Below, piece after piece: positions 44,348 through 51,723 of a DNA stretch of 64,000 nucleotides. A program made the translations under genes and the position numbers. Each line of letters begins with the position of its first letter. Within the stretch, counting starts at the first letter, position 1. The notes under the pieces were generated by a model. That model did no database searches, had not been told where the DNA came from, and saw nothing but the letters and a program-made list of their open reading frames with translations. The stretch is from Actimicrobium sp047621665. GTDB taxonomy: Bacteria; Pseudomonadota; Gammaproteobacteria; Burkholderiales; Burkholderiaceae_D. The stretch is from the NCBI GenBank assembly GCA_047621665.1, contig JBLHMB010000010.1, positions 18,871-82,870 on the forward strand, given 5' to 3'.

Positions 44348-45949
44348 ATGAAATTTGATGTCGCCATCGTCGGCAGCGGACTGGCCGGACTGTCCGTCGC
44401 ATTGCACCTCGCAAAAACCCGCAAGGTCGTTGTCATCTCCAAGCGCGAGCTGCTCGACGGTGCCAGCAACTGGGCCCAGGGCGGGATTGCCGCCGTGCTT
44501 GATTCCGGCGACAGCTTCGCCGAACACGTCGATGACACGCTGGTCGCCGGTGCCGGTTTGTGCGATGAAAGCGCGACCCGTTTCATCATCGAGCATGGTC
44601 GCGAAGCAATTGAATGGCTGATCGAACAAGGCGTGCCGTTCACCCGTGACGACACGGCCGAACTGGGTTTTCACCTTACTCGAGAAGGCGGCCACAGCCA
44701 GCGCCGCATCATCCACGCCGCCGATGCGACCGGTCATGCGGTGCAGGTCACGCTGGAACAGATCGTGCGCAACAATCCGAACATCACGCTGCTTGAACAT
44801 CACTACGCAATCGACGTGATTAAATCGAACAAGCTCCCCGGTGGCGGCGAAGAACCGCATTGCCTCGGCTTGTATGTGCAGGACGTCAAGAGCGGTAAGG
44901 TCAGCACCATCGCGGCCGATCACACGGTTCTGGCCACCGGCGGTGCCGGCAAGGTCTACCTGTACACAACCAATCCGGATACCGCGACCGGTGACGGTAT
45001 TGCAATGGCCTGGCGCGCCGGTTGCCGCGTCGCCAACATGGAATTCATCCAGTTCCATCCGACCTGTTTGTACCATCCGTATGCGAAGTCCTTCCTGATT
45101 ACCGAAGCCGTGCGCGGCGAAGGCGGCATGCTGAAATTGCCGGCAGCGGCCGGCGAAGCCGCCGGCACGCGCTTCATGCTGGAACAGGATGAACGCGCCG
45201 AACTGGCACCGCGCGATATCGTCGCCCGTGCCATCGACGCCGAAATGAAAAAACGCGGCCTTGATCACGTCGACCTCGACATCAGCCACAAGTCGCCGGA
45301 GTTTTTGCAGGAGCATTTTCCGACCATCCTGGCGCGTTGCCTGGAGCTGGGTATCGACATCACCAAAGAGCCGATTCCGGTGGTACCGGCCGCACATTAC
45401 ACTTGCGGTGGCGTGGTCACGGACTTATCGGGACGCACCGATCTGCCGGGCTTGTACGCAGTCGGCGAAACGTCTTACACCGGCTTGCATGGTGCCAACC
45501 GACTAGCCAGCAATTCACTGCTCGAATGCATCGTGCTCGGCCGCGCCGCAGCGCAATTCATCGAACAACAACCGACCCGCAACGAAATCGCCCTGCCCGC
45601 CTGGGATGAAAGCCGCGTCACCAATGCCGACGAAGAAGTCGTGTTGTCGCACAACTGGGACGAGCTGCGTCGTTTCATGTGGAATTACGTCGGCATCGTG
45701 CGTACCACCAAGCGACTCGAACGTGCCCAGCACCGGATTCGCTTGCTCAAGGAAGAGATCGACGAGTACTACGCGCACTTCCGGATCACGCGCGACTTGC
45801 TGGAATTACGCAACCTGGTCGAAGTGGCCTCGCTGATCGTGCATAGCGCGCTGTCACGGCGCGAGAGTCGCGGCCTGCATTTCAGCCGGGACTTTCCGGA
45901 TACCTTGCCGAAGGCGCTGCCGACGGTGCTGTCGCCGGACTGGCGCTAG
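44348..45949 (+). CDS. nadB: L-aspartate oxidase
   Basis: A 533-residue FAD enzyme that oxidises aspartate to iminoaspartate for quinolinate synthesis. FAD binding by VGSGLAGLSVALHLA; further motifs GASNWAQGGIAAV, FIQFHPTCLYHP, THYTCGGV-like HYTCGGVVTDLSGRT and LHGANRLASNSLLECIVLG. It works with NadA and NadC, whose genes lie near 58-60 kb on the other strand. An inverted repeat follows the stop. Confidence 0.95.
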   Translation: MKFDVAIVGSGLAGLSVALHLAKTRKVVVISKRELLDGASNWAQGGIAAVLDSGDSFAEHVDDTLVAGAGLCDESATRFIIEHGREAIEWLIEQGVPFTRDDTAELGFHLTREGGHSQRRIIHAADATGHAVQVTLEQIVRNNPNITLLEHHYAIDVIKSNKLPGGGEEPHCLGLYVQDVKSGKVSTIAADHTVLATGGAGKVYLYTTNPDTATGDGIAMAWRAGCRVANMEFIQFHPTCLYHPYAKSFLITEAVRGEGGMLKLPAAAGEAAGTRFMLEQDERAELAPRDIVARAIDAEMKKRGLDHVDLDISHKSPEFLQEHFPTILARCLELGIDITKEPIPVVPAAHYTCGGVVTDLSGRTDLPGLYAVGETSYTGLHGANRLASNSLLECIVLGRAAAQFIEQQPTRNEIALPAWDESRVTNADEEVVLSHNWDELRRFMWNYVGIVRTTKRLERAQHRIRLLKEEIDEYYAHFRITRDLLELRNLVEVASLIVHSALSRRESRGLHFSRDFPDTLPKALPTVLSPDWR

Positions 45950-45955
45950 GGCCAT

Positions 45956-45988
45956 CAGCAACCAGACTGCAGGTCGGTCTGGTTGCTG
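45956..45988. repeat. Perfect 12-bp inverted repeat after nadB
   Basis: CAGCAACCAGAC and GTCTGGTTGCTG flank a 9-base loop 6 bases after the nadB stop. It would form a stable hairpin but no T-run follows, so it may be a weak or rho-assisted terminator, an mRNA stabiliser or a protein site. Confidence 0.6.
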
Positions 45989-46013
45989 TCCACATGCAAG
46001 GTCAACGAGAACA

Positions 46014-46472
46014 CTAGCTTGGCCGCAGCAACACCACATAGGACACGCTTGCCAGCGAACGGCCGGAGCCGGCGATGAATTCTTCAAAGCGGGACCCGCT
46101 CACCAAAAACTCTGCCACGCGAAACTCACCGCAAAACTGCCATCGTCCAGCGGCTTTTTTGATGAACACCGGAAGTTTTTAGCGCTGTAACGCCAGGAGC
46201 TTGCTGGCAGGAGTGGTTTTAGGACCTTGGCCACACAACACCACGGCTGGTGCTGCCGGACTAAACGTTAAAGTCAGACAAGCTGCGACCAGCTTGCCAT
46301 CTACGCTTGGCAGACAGGACACCTTGCTACCACCGAGTACGCCATGAATCTCACCTCGCGTGTAGCACTCGCCGATCGTGAACACGATTGGCGATGGCGC
46401 GATCGGGACAGGATTCTGCGTGAAGAATGAAACAGCAACCCTACCTGACTTTGTGGTCTTCGCGCTTTGCAT
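46014..46472 (-). pseudogene. Conserved hypothetical gene broken by an in-frame TAA
   Basis: Reading from ATG 46472, 97 codons run to TAA at 46181-46179. The same frame continues at once with KLPVFIKKAAGRWQFCGEF and on to TAG at 46016-46014, a further 54 sense codons of protein-like sequence. The total of about 152 residues, with YTRGEIHGVLGG, LP-x3-GKLVAACL and NP/SPAAPAVVLCGQGP, resembles a conserved hypothetical family I half-recall, in which the segment across the stop is continuous. A single nonsense change is the simplest explanation. The 5' end overlaps the next gene by 32 bases. Confidence 0.65.
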
Positions 46473-46941
46473 CTTCCATTGCCCCCGGTTCTAATTCCTC
46501 GGCCGAGCGGTTGAGGTGTATGAATAGTCCCCACGCAGCCAGCAGTACGCCGACTCCCGCCAACATGCTGGCTGCGTACAGAAGTTGCATGGGATCTTCT
46601 TGCGCTTTGAAGGTTGCGACCAAGCCTTCAATGGACAGCGACACCACGATGACTACCAGGAACCGCGACAAAAACCGTCGAACCCGGGTCGGAGCGCTGA
46701 TATCAGCGTCGCGAATGACCTCTTCTTCAATGATCGTTTCGGCAATTTGCAAAGCGACGACGGCCACTGTCAATATCCCTAGCGCCCCGATAACTGCCTG
46801 CGCTGCAGCCCGGTCCCAAGTGCCCATGATAGCCAGCCATCCCATATGGGCAGCAATGGCAATCAGCATGAGCGCAGCACAGGCAAACAGACATGCCATC
46901 AAGCCGTGAACCAATCCGAACAGACGCAAGAGTGTTTTCAT
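46441..46941 (-). CDS. Small integral membrane protein, unknown function
   Basis: A 166-residue protein with about four predicted membrane helices (near 5-35, 44-66, 92-112 and 120-142), separated by short charged loops including EEEVIRDADISAPTRVRRF. The tail is charged (EELEPGAMEDAKREDHK). I know no function; similar hypothetical membrane proteins occur in Oxalobacteraceae. It starts at ATG 46941 and its end overlaps the pseudogene. Confidence 0.7.
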   Translation of the reverse strand: MKTLLRLFGLVHGLMACLFACAALMLIAIAAHMGWLAIMGTWDRAAAQAVIGALGILTVAVVALQIAETIIEEEVIRDADISAPTRVRRFLSRFLVVIVVSLSIEGLVATFKAQEDPMQLLYAASMLAGVGVLLAAWGLFIHLNRSAEELEPGAMEDAKREDHKVR

Positions 46942-47294
46942 GCGGCCATGATGGCATAGATACCCAAATAGTTAATCGAATGGCACCCACGGATTCCGGG
47001 AAATAATCAGCACGCCAGGGATTCCCCCTGGATGACTCAGTTGTAATGGCTGGAAGAGTATGGCGTCGCGACCGGTCACGTCAAAGGGCCCTGCCTCAGT
47101 CATGAATCGAATGTTGCGCCGGGAACGGTGATGAAGAGGTCGGTTATCAAGATCGGGAACATGATCGAGCACGTCCTTCGTCCGGGGAGGCCGTGTGACG
47201 GCTTGCTGCGATCAGGGGCAACTCAACCATCACAAAAATCGTCATGATCCGAATCACAGATCAGTGGACCACTGCAATCCAGAGCGATCTCCCG
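46942..47294. other. Intergenic stretch with a possible gene remnant
   Basis: 353 bases without a confident gene. On the minus strand, a frame from about 47193 to 46972 is open (usable GTG start at 47172, 66 residues) and ends FQPLQLSHPGGIPGVLIISRNPWVPFD, which reads like the end of a real protein. No ribosome-binding site or known family supports it; it may be a remnant. Nothing else was recognised here. Confidence 0.3.
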
Positions 47295-48350
47295 CTAGTG
47301 CCTGTGCCGATGATGAATATCCGGATAGTGCGGATGCACGTGTCGAAGTGCGGTGTGATGGTGCGGATGCACATGCGTTCTCTTATCATTCCACGCGAAA
47401 TCGTGTGCATGCTGATGGTGCGCATCATGTCCGTGCGCATGGGTATGGGATAACGGCTCGTGCAGATGCGCGTGCGCATGGGACTCGGTCAGATGCAGCC
47501 AGATACCCGCCCCCATCAACACTGCTGCGCACCAGAACACGACCCCAGGCACTTCTCCCAGCATGAGCACAGAAATGATCGCGCCAACAAACGGCGCCGC
47601 TGAAAAATAGGCACCGGTGCGTGCCGTACCAAGGTGCCGTAACGCGAGCACGAACAGCACGAGGCTGAGACCATATCCGCAAAACCCGATGACGCCGGCT
47701 GTCAGCATGGTCGACATCGGCGGTAAGCGATAACCAAGCGCCAGGGCGATGCCGACATTGACCGAACCCGCCACGAGTCCCTTGATGCAGGCGATTTGCA
47801 AGGCGTCACTGGCCGACACCTTACGGGTCAAATTATTGTCGATGCCCCAGCAGAGACAGGCAGCGACGATGGCCAGCGCACCCCAGGGCACGCCTAGCAC
47901 GGGAATTTTCTCCCACGACAACAGGACGCCCGCCACTACGATTAACAACATGCCGGCAAAGATGCGGCGATCAAAATTTTCCTTGAAGACGAACCACGCC
48001 AGCAACGCCGTCAGCACGCCTTCCATGTTTAGCAGAAGCGACGCCGTGGAGGCCGGGGTCAAACTGAGCCCGAGCATCAGCAAGACCGGCCCGGCAATGC
48101 CGCCAAACACCGTGGCACCAGCCAGCCAGGGCAGGTCTGCTGCGCTCAGCTTAGCCGGTTGGTCTGCCGTGCTGCCACGTGTGGCGAGTGCCCGGACAAT
48201 AAAACAGGCCAACAGTCCCAGACCGCTGCCGACGTAAAAAAGACCCGCCAGCGTGATCGGTGCCACCTCATCAACCAGCACTTTGGCAAACGGCGTACTG
48301 GCACCAAACAGGGCTGCTGCCAGTAAGGCATAGACCACTCCCTTATGCAT
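47295..48350 (-). CDS. EamA (DMT) transporter with His-rich tail
   Basis: A 351-residue membrane protein with about ten helices forming two EamA repeats (residues about 1-145 and 155-285). The final 66 residues hold about 25 histidines in HAHAHLHEP, HTHAHGHDAHHQHAHDF and HPHHHTALRHVHPHYPDIHHRHRH, a strong metal-binding tail on the cytoplasmic or periplasmic face. I recall related transporters with such tails near metal genes. It lies downstream of the efflux island in the same orientation and may export or buffer a divalent metal; the substrate is not known. Confidence 0.82.
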   Translation of the reverse strand: MHKGVVYALLAAALFGASTPFAKVLVDEVAPITLAGLFYVGSGLGLLACFIVRALATRGSTADQPAKLSAADLPWLAGATVFGGIAGPVLLMLGLSLTPASTASLLLNMEGVLTALLAWFVFKENFDRRIFAGMLLIVVAGVLLSWEKIPVLGVPWGALAIVAACLCWGIDNNLTRKVSASDALQIACIKGLVAGSVNVGIALALGYRLPPMSTMLTAGVIGFCGYGLSLVLFVLALRHLGTARTGAYFSAAPFVGAIISVLMLGEVPGVVFWCAAVLMGAGIWLHLTESHAHAHLHEPLSHTHAHGHDAHHQHAHDFAWNDKRTHVHPHHHTALRHVHPHYPDIHHRHRH

Positions 48351-48448
48351 TTCCAGCCTTTTTCAAAAGTACGCTACGGACCGAAATCCGAATGTCGACG
48401 CTAGTGGCCATACTATTTATTTGCCTGTTACGGTGGAGTGATAGATAC

Positions 48449-48462
48449 GTGCGCAAGCGCAC
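48449..48462. promoter_or_regulatory. Inverted repeat upstream of the His-tailed transporter
   Basis: GTGCGC-AA-GCGCAC lies about 100 bases before the transporter start, followed on the plus strand by AAAGGGGCCCTTTTTTT. It could be a metalloregulator operator or part of a terminator for the upstream lipoprotein gene; the sequence does not decide. Confidence 0.35.
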
Positions 48463-48511
48463 AAAGGGGCCCTTTTTTTAGCGTGACCGGCCAACCTGCC
48501 AATCTATTGAC

Positions 48512-48637
48512 TCAGTCATGGCTATGCCCGTGTTCGGTTTTTCCAGAATTTTCCTTCGGCTCACCGTTGTTGCATCCACTCAGCGCTGCAAAAAAGCACA
48601 TCATTAAAACGACGTTTATCACGTGACGGCATGTCAT
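48512..48637 (-). CDS. 41-residue His-tailed lipoprotein (small gene)
   Basis: An ATG at 48637 opens a 41-codon frame ending at TGA 48514-48512. Residues 5-20 are hydrophobic (VINVVLMMCFFAALSG) and end in a lipobox ALSGC with C22 as the lipidation site. The mature 20 residues are hydrophilic and end EHGHSHD, a metal-binding-type tail. GGAA lies about 7 bases before the ATG. It sits 75 bases after the transmembrane anchor gene, in line with the metal-efflux island. It is easily missed because of its length; no family is recognised. Confidence 0.6.
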   Translation of the reverse strand: MTCRHVINVVLMMCFFAALSGCNNGEPKENSGKTEHGHSHD

Positions 48638-48712
48638 GGTAATTCCAATATCAAATGTTTATTCGGGAGAAAAATGCGTCGCGCCAGCTGGTGCGACACG
48701 CATGGACCAGTC

Positions 48713-49348
48713 CTATTGCTGAACGCTGCTGTAATTGCCGGTGGTTTTCAACGTGATCGTCACGTCGTTGCTGGCGCGATTACGCCAGAACCAGCCGTGA
48801 TTACCATCGAAAGCCGCGGTAAATTCACCGGTATCGCTGGCGACTTGACGGCCCTTGCTGTAGCCGTGATAGGCACCCTTCGGGCCGTCAGACGGATCAC
48901 CGTGGGTATCAAAGTTGACGGGACTGCCATCGGTCTTCCATGCATAGTTGACCGAGGCCCCTTTTTCCATCACCAGTTTGACTTCGGTTGCCGCGCCGGG
49001 CTTGAGGGTCACGCTGGTTTCATCGGTCCTTGATGCGACAGCGGCAACCGGCGCTGGCTGAGCCACCGGCGCAACAAGCTCGGTAACGACAGGTCTCGAT
49101 GTTGGTGCTGGCACGGATGCCGCACCCTGCGTTTCGGCACTGGCTTCGGCAGCGAGCGAGACCTTGATCTGGCCCATCGCGGTCAGACCCAGAGTGCGAC
49201 CGATACCGGTCGGATCGATACCGTATTCGGCCGGTAGCACGACGGTTACCAGCAAAACGGCAGCGGTGATGAGCGCGATACCCGTTGATCGTAATAATTT
49301 TTTACTACTCGGTAGTTCGGCGCGCAAAGGCATATCAGTGTTGTACAC
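48713..49348 (-). CDS. Transmembrane anchor protein of metal-efflux island
   Basis: A 211-residue protein with one N-terminal membrane helix (about 20-42, after MYNTDMPLRAELPSSKKLLRS), a Pro/Ala-rich periplasmic linker, and a C-terminal beta domain (about 105-211) with SVNYAWKTDGSPVNFDTHGDP, KGRQVASDTGEFTAAFDGNHGWFWRN. I recall proteins of this kind annotated as transmembrane anchor proteins next to HupE in metal-resistance clusters. GTG 49348 is the likely start, with GGAG 7 bases upstream. Function unknown; it may hold a periplasmic partner. Confidence 0.8.
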   Translation of the reverse strand: MYNTDMPLRAELPSSKKLLRSTGIALITAAVLLVTVVLPAEYGIDPTGIGRTLGLTAMGQIKVSLAAEASAETQGAASVPAPTSRPVVTELVAPVAQPAPVAAVASRTDETSVTLKPGAATEVKLVMEKGASVNYAWKTDGSPVNFDTHGDPSDGPKGAYHGYSKGRQVASDTGEFTAAFDGNHGWFWRNRASNDVTITLKTTGNYSSVQQ

Positions 49349-49361
49349 GAGGTAACTCCAG

Positions 49362-50102
49362 TCAGAGTGTGAAATAGCCGGTCAGCTGATAGCCGACAAG
49401 CAGGAATCCTGCCGCCATCATGGCGACGTTGGCCGTGTAGGCATGGCGTAAAAAACTCCCGGTGCGACGCCAGAATCCCATCACGATCAGGATGGCGGCC
49501 AGTGCCAGCAATTGGCCCGTTTCTACGCCGATATTGAAAGCAATCAGGTTGGTCAGCAGGCCGTCGCGGGAGATCTCGTATTCCTGCACCTTGGTCGCCA
49601 AACCCAAGCCGTGAAACAGACCAAAGATCAGCGTTGCCACCCGAGTGTTGGGCTGCACGCCGAACCAGCGTTGAAATGCGCCGACGTTATCGAGTGCCTT
49701 GTAGACGATCGACAGGCCGATGATGGCGTCGATCAGATAGCCATTGATGCTGGTGCCGAGGTAGACACCCAGCAGCATCGTGGTCGAATGGCCAACCGCA
49801 AAGAGGCTGACATACAGCCCGATATCCTTGAGCTTGTAGAGGAAAAAAATCACCCCGAACAAAAACAGGATGTGATCGTATCCGGTGAACATGTGCTTGG
49901 CACCAAGATAGACGAAGGCCAGAAAATGGACGCCCGAGATCTCCTGAATATAGCCTTTGTCGCCTTCGGCAATGCCGTGCGCATGGCTGGTGGTGATCAG
50001 TAAAAGATACAGCGCCAGTGCAGCGAGGACAGACCAGAAAGTCCGTTCTCGCGTCATGCGGGCCTGCGCGGGCCCGCTCCCTGAAAACAATCTTGCAAAC
50101 AT
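49362..50102 (-). CDS. HupE/UreJ-family metal permease
   Basis: A 246-residue inner-membrane protein with an N-terminal signal-like helix and about six further helices. Family motifs are FLAFVYLGAKHMFTGYDHILFL, FAVGHSTTMLLGV, FGLFHGLGLA and NIGVETGQLLALA. HupE/UreJ members import nickel or cobalt; the His and Asp residues of GYDH and HG are typical metal-path residues. ATG 50102, with GGGAG upstream, is chosen. Located 44 bases after the TolC-like gene. Confidence 0.88.
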   Translation of the reverse strand: MFARLFSGSGPAQARMTRERTFWSVLAALALYLLLITTSHAHGIAEGDKGYIQEISGVHFLAFVYLGAKHMFTGYDHILFLFGVIFFLYKLKDIGLYVSLFAVGHSTTMLLGVYLGTSINGYLIDAIIGLSIVYKALDNVGAFQRWFGVQPNTRVATLIFGLFHGLGLATKVQEYEISRDGLLTNLIAFNIGVETGQLLALAAILIVMGFWRRTGSFLRHAYTANVAMMAAGFLLVGYQLTGYFTL

Positions 50103-50146
50103 GAATACTCCCAATCAGTGTGAAAAGTTCGTTAGTAGAAAATCGC

Positions 50147-51424
50147 TCATTCGTGCGCCATGTCCCAGACCAGATGGGCATCCACCAGCAGCCCGTAATA
50201 ACTGCGACTGGCGGCCACTTTCGCTCCCAGCGCGTTTTGTGCCGCCGTCGTGGCTTGCCGCCGTGCGCTCAGCAACGCCTGCAGATCGGCTTCACCCAAC
50301 GCATAGGCGCGCGCCATCAGGCGGGCGTTATCCTGCATCTCGGCAGCGCCAACTTCGGCAATCTGCCAGCCTTCGAACGCACCCTGCGTAGCGGCAAACG
50401 CCGCACCGATCACCGCATCAAGCTGACGTTTTTTAGAAGCGACTTCCTGACGCGACATTTCATCGGCATGCACCGCCCTTTGGGCATGCCGATTGCGCTG
50501 CGAACCGGGAATCGGGATGCTGAGCATGATGCCGGTCAGGCGCTCTCGTCCACCGACTTCCGACGCAGTGAACAGGCCCACGGTCGGATCAGGCATCTTC
50601 TCGGCTTGCGCCCGTGCGCCGCGCGCCTGCATCTTCTGCATTTGCGCTTCCGCAATTTTCAGCTCGTCGCTTTGATCGAGGATGCGCGCACGCCAGAGCG
50701 ATCCGTCCCCCACCAGTGGCAGCGCGGCGGGGAACGCCGAGAGGTCGCGGTCAAAGCCCGGAAAGCGCGCCTGCAAGCGCGCCCACGCCACGGCAGCAGC
50801 CGTCTTGATCTCGATACCGGCACGCTGTTGCTCGGCCAGTTCGGCGCGTGCCACGCTGGCATCCAGTCTCGCGGCATCGCCCGCCTTCACGCGTTTTTCA
50901 ACGATGCGCACATTCTCTTGCGCGGCCTGCAAGTGCATCAGTGACAGCGCTTGTCCCTGTTCGGCATGGGCCCAGTCCAGCCACAAACCGAGCAAGTCGC
51001 GGGTCATGTCATGCAGCACTTCGCCATGGCGCGCTTCGGCTTCGTCCAGCGTTGCTTGCGCCAGACTGCCATCGGCACGCGCTTTGTCCGGTAAGCGCAA
51101 GGTGCGCTCGATCCCGGCGTTCCATTCGCCGTAGCGCTCACCGGTGTCGACGGTGCGCCGCTGCGTCGTGACTCTGGCCGTCCATTCGTACGGTGAGTCG
51201 TTCAGCAAGCCGGCATCCTGGCGCGCCGCCTCCAGCCCGGCACGCGCCGCCGCAACGCCCGGAGTCTGGTCGATCAGCGGACGCACCACGGCCGTCGGCA
51301 GCAACAGCGGATAGTTAACTGCACTCTGCGGTAGCGCCGCCACACCGACGAGTTCGGCAGCCAGCACGCTACCGGCCGACAACGCCGCACTGGCGACCAG
51401 CGCCTTCCATCGTATTTGCTTCAT
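50147..51424 (-). CDS. TolC-family outer-membrane channel (CzcC-like)
   Basis: A 425-residue outer-membrane efflux protein. A signal peptide (about 1-23) precedes the long helical barrel repeats with AARAGLEAARQDAGLLNDSPYEWTAR and GIMLSIPIPGSQRNRHAQ. The alpha-helical hairpins are Ala/Gln/Glu-rich as in CzcC/CusC. It completes a tripartite pump with the adaptor and RND protein. Its ATG overlaps the DUF3240 stop as ATGA. Confidence 0.88.
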   Translation of the reverse strand: MKQIRWKALVASAALSAGSVLAAELVGVAALPQSAVNYPLLLPTAVVRPLIDQTPGVAAARAGLEAARQDAGLLNDSPYEWTARVTTQRRTVDTGERYGEWNAGIERTLRLPDKARADGSLAQATLDEAEARHGEVLHDMTRDLLGLWLDWAHAEQGQALSLMHLQAAQENVRIVEKRVKAGDAARLDASVARAELAEQQRAGIEIKTAAAVAWARLQARFPGFDRDLSAFPAALPLVGDGSLWRARILDQSDELKIAEAQMQKMQARGARAQAEKMPDPTVGLFTASEVGGRERLTGIMLSIPIPGSQRNRHAQRAVHADEMSRQEVASKKRQLDAVIGAAFAATQGAFEGWQIAEVGAAEMQDNARLMARAYALGEADLQALLSARRQATTAAQNALGAKVAASRSYYGLLVDAHLVWDMAHE

Positions 51425-51723
51425 GCGAATTCTCCTGTTTCAGTCACCGGCGTCAGCCAGTAGCGCAAGCCGGTACCGGCAAAACTGTCTTTCAACCGCG
51501 CCAGCAAGCGCGTGCGGTCGGCTTCATGCAGCAGTGCCTGGATCTGGGTCATGACAGCCAGACCCAGCACCTGTTCACTGGCACTGAGCCGCTCGGGATG
51601 CACGCCGTGGACGGCGGCCCGGCTGCTGGTAAAGAGCACGATTTCCGGGATCATCAGCAGCGTATCGAGCACGCGTTCTTCCAGTGCGGGCGGGCACAGC
51701 AAGGTCAGGCAAAGGTCAGACAT
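51421..51723 (-). CDS. DUF3240 family protein
   Basis: A 100-residue protein of the DUF3240 family, starting MSDLCLTLLCPPALEERVLDTLL. It has a ferredoxin-like alpha/beta look resembling a PII-type regulator. DUF3240 genes are typically found in RND metal-efflux operons, but the role is unknown. It overlaps the RND gene by 8 bases and the TolC-like gene by 4, so its dose is tied to the pump. Confidence 0.8.
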   Translation of the reverse strand: MSDLCLTLLCPPALEERVLDTLLMIPEIVLFTSSRAAVHGVHPERLSASEQVLGLAVMTQIQALLHEADRTRLLARLKDSFAGTGLRYWLTPVTETGEFA

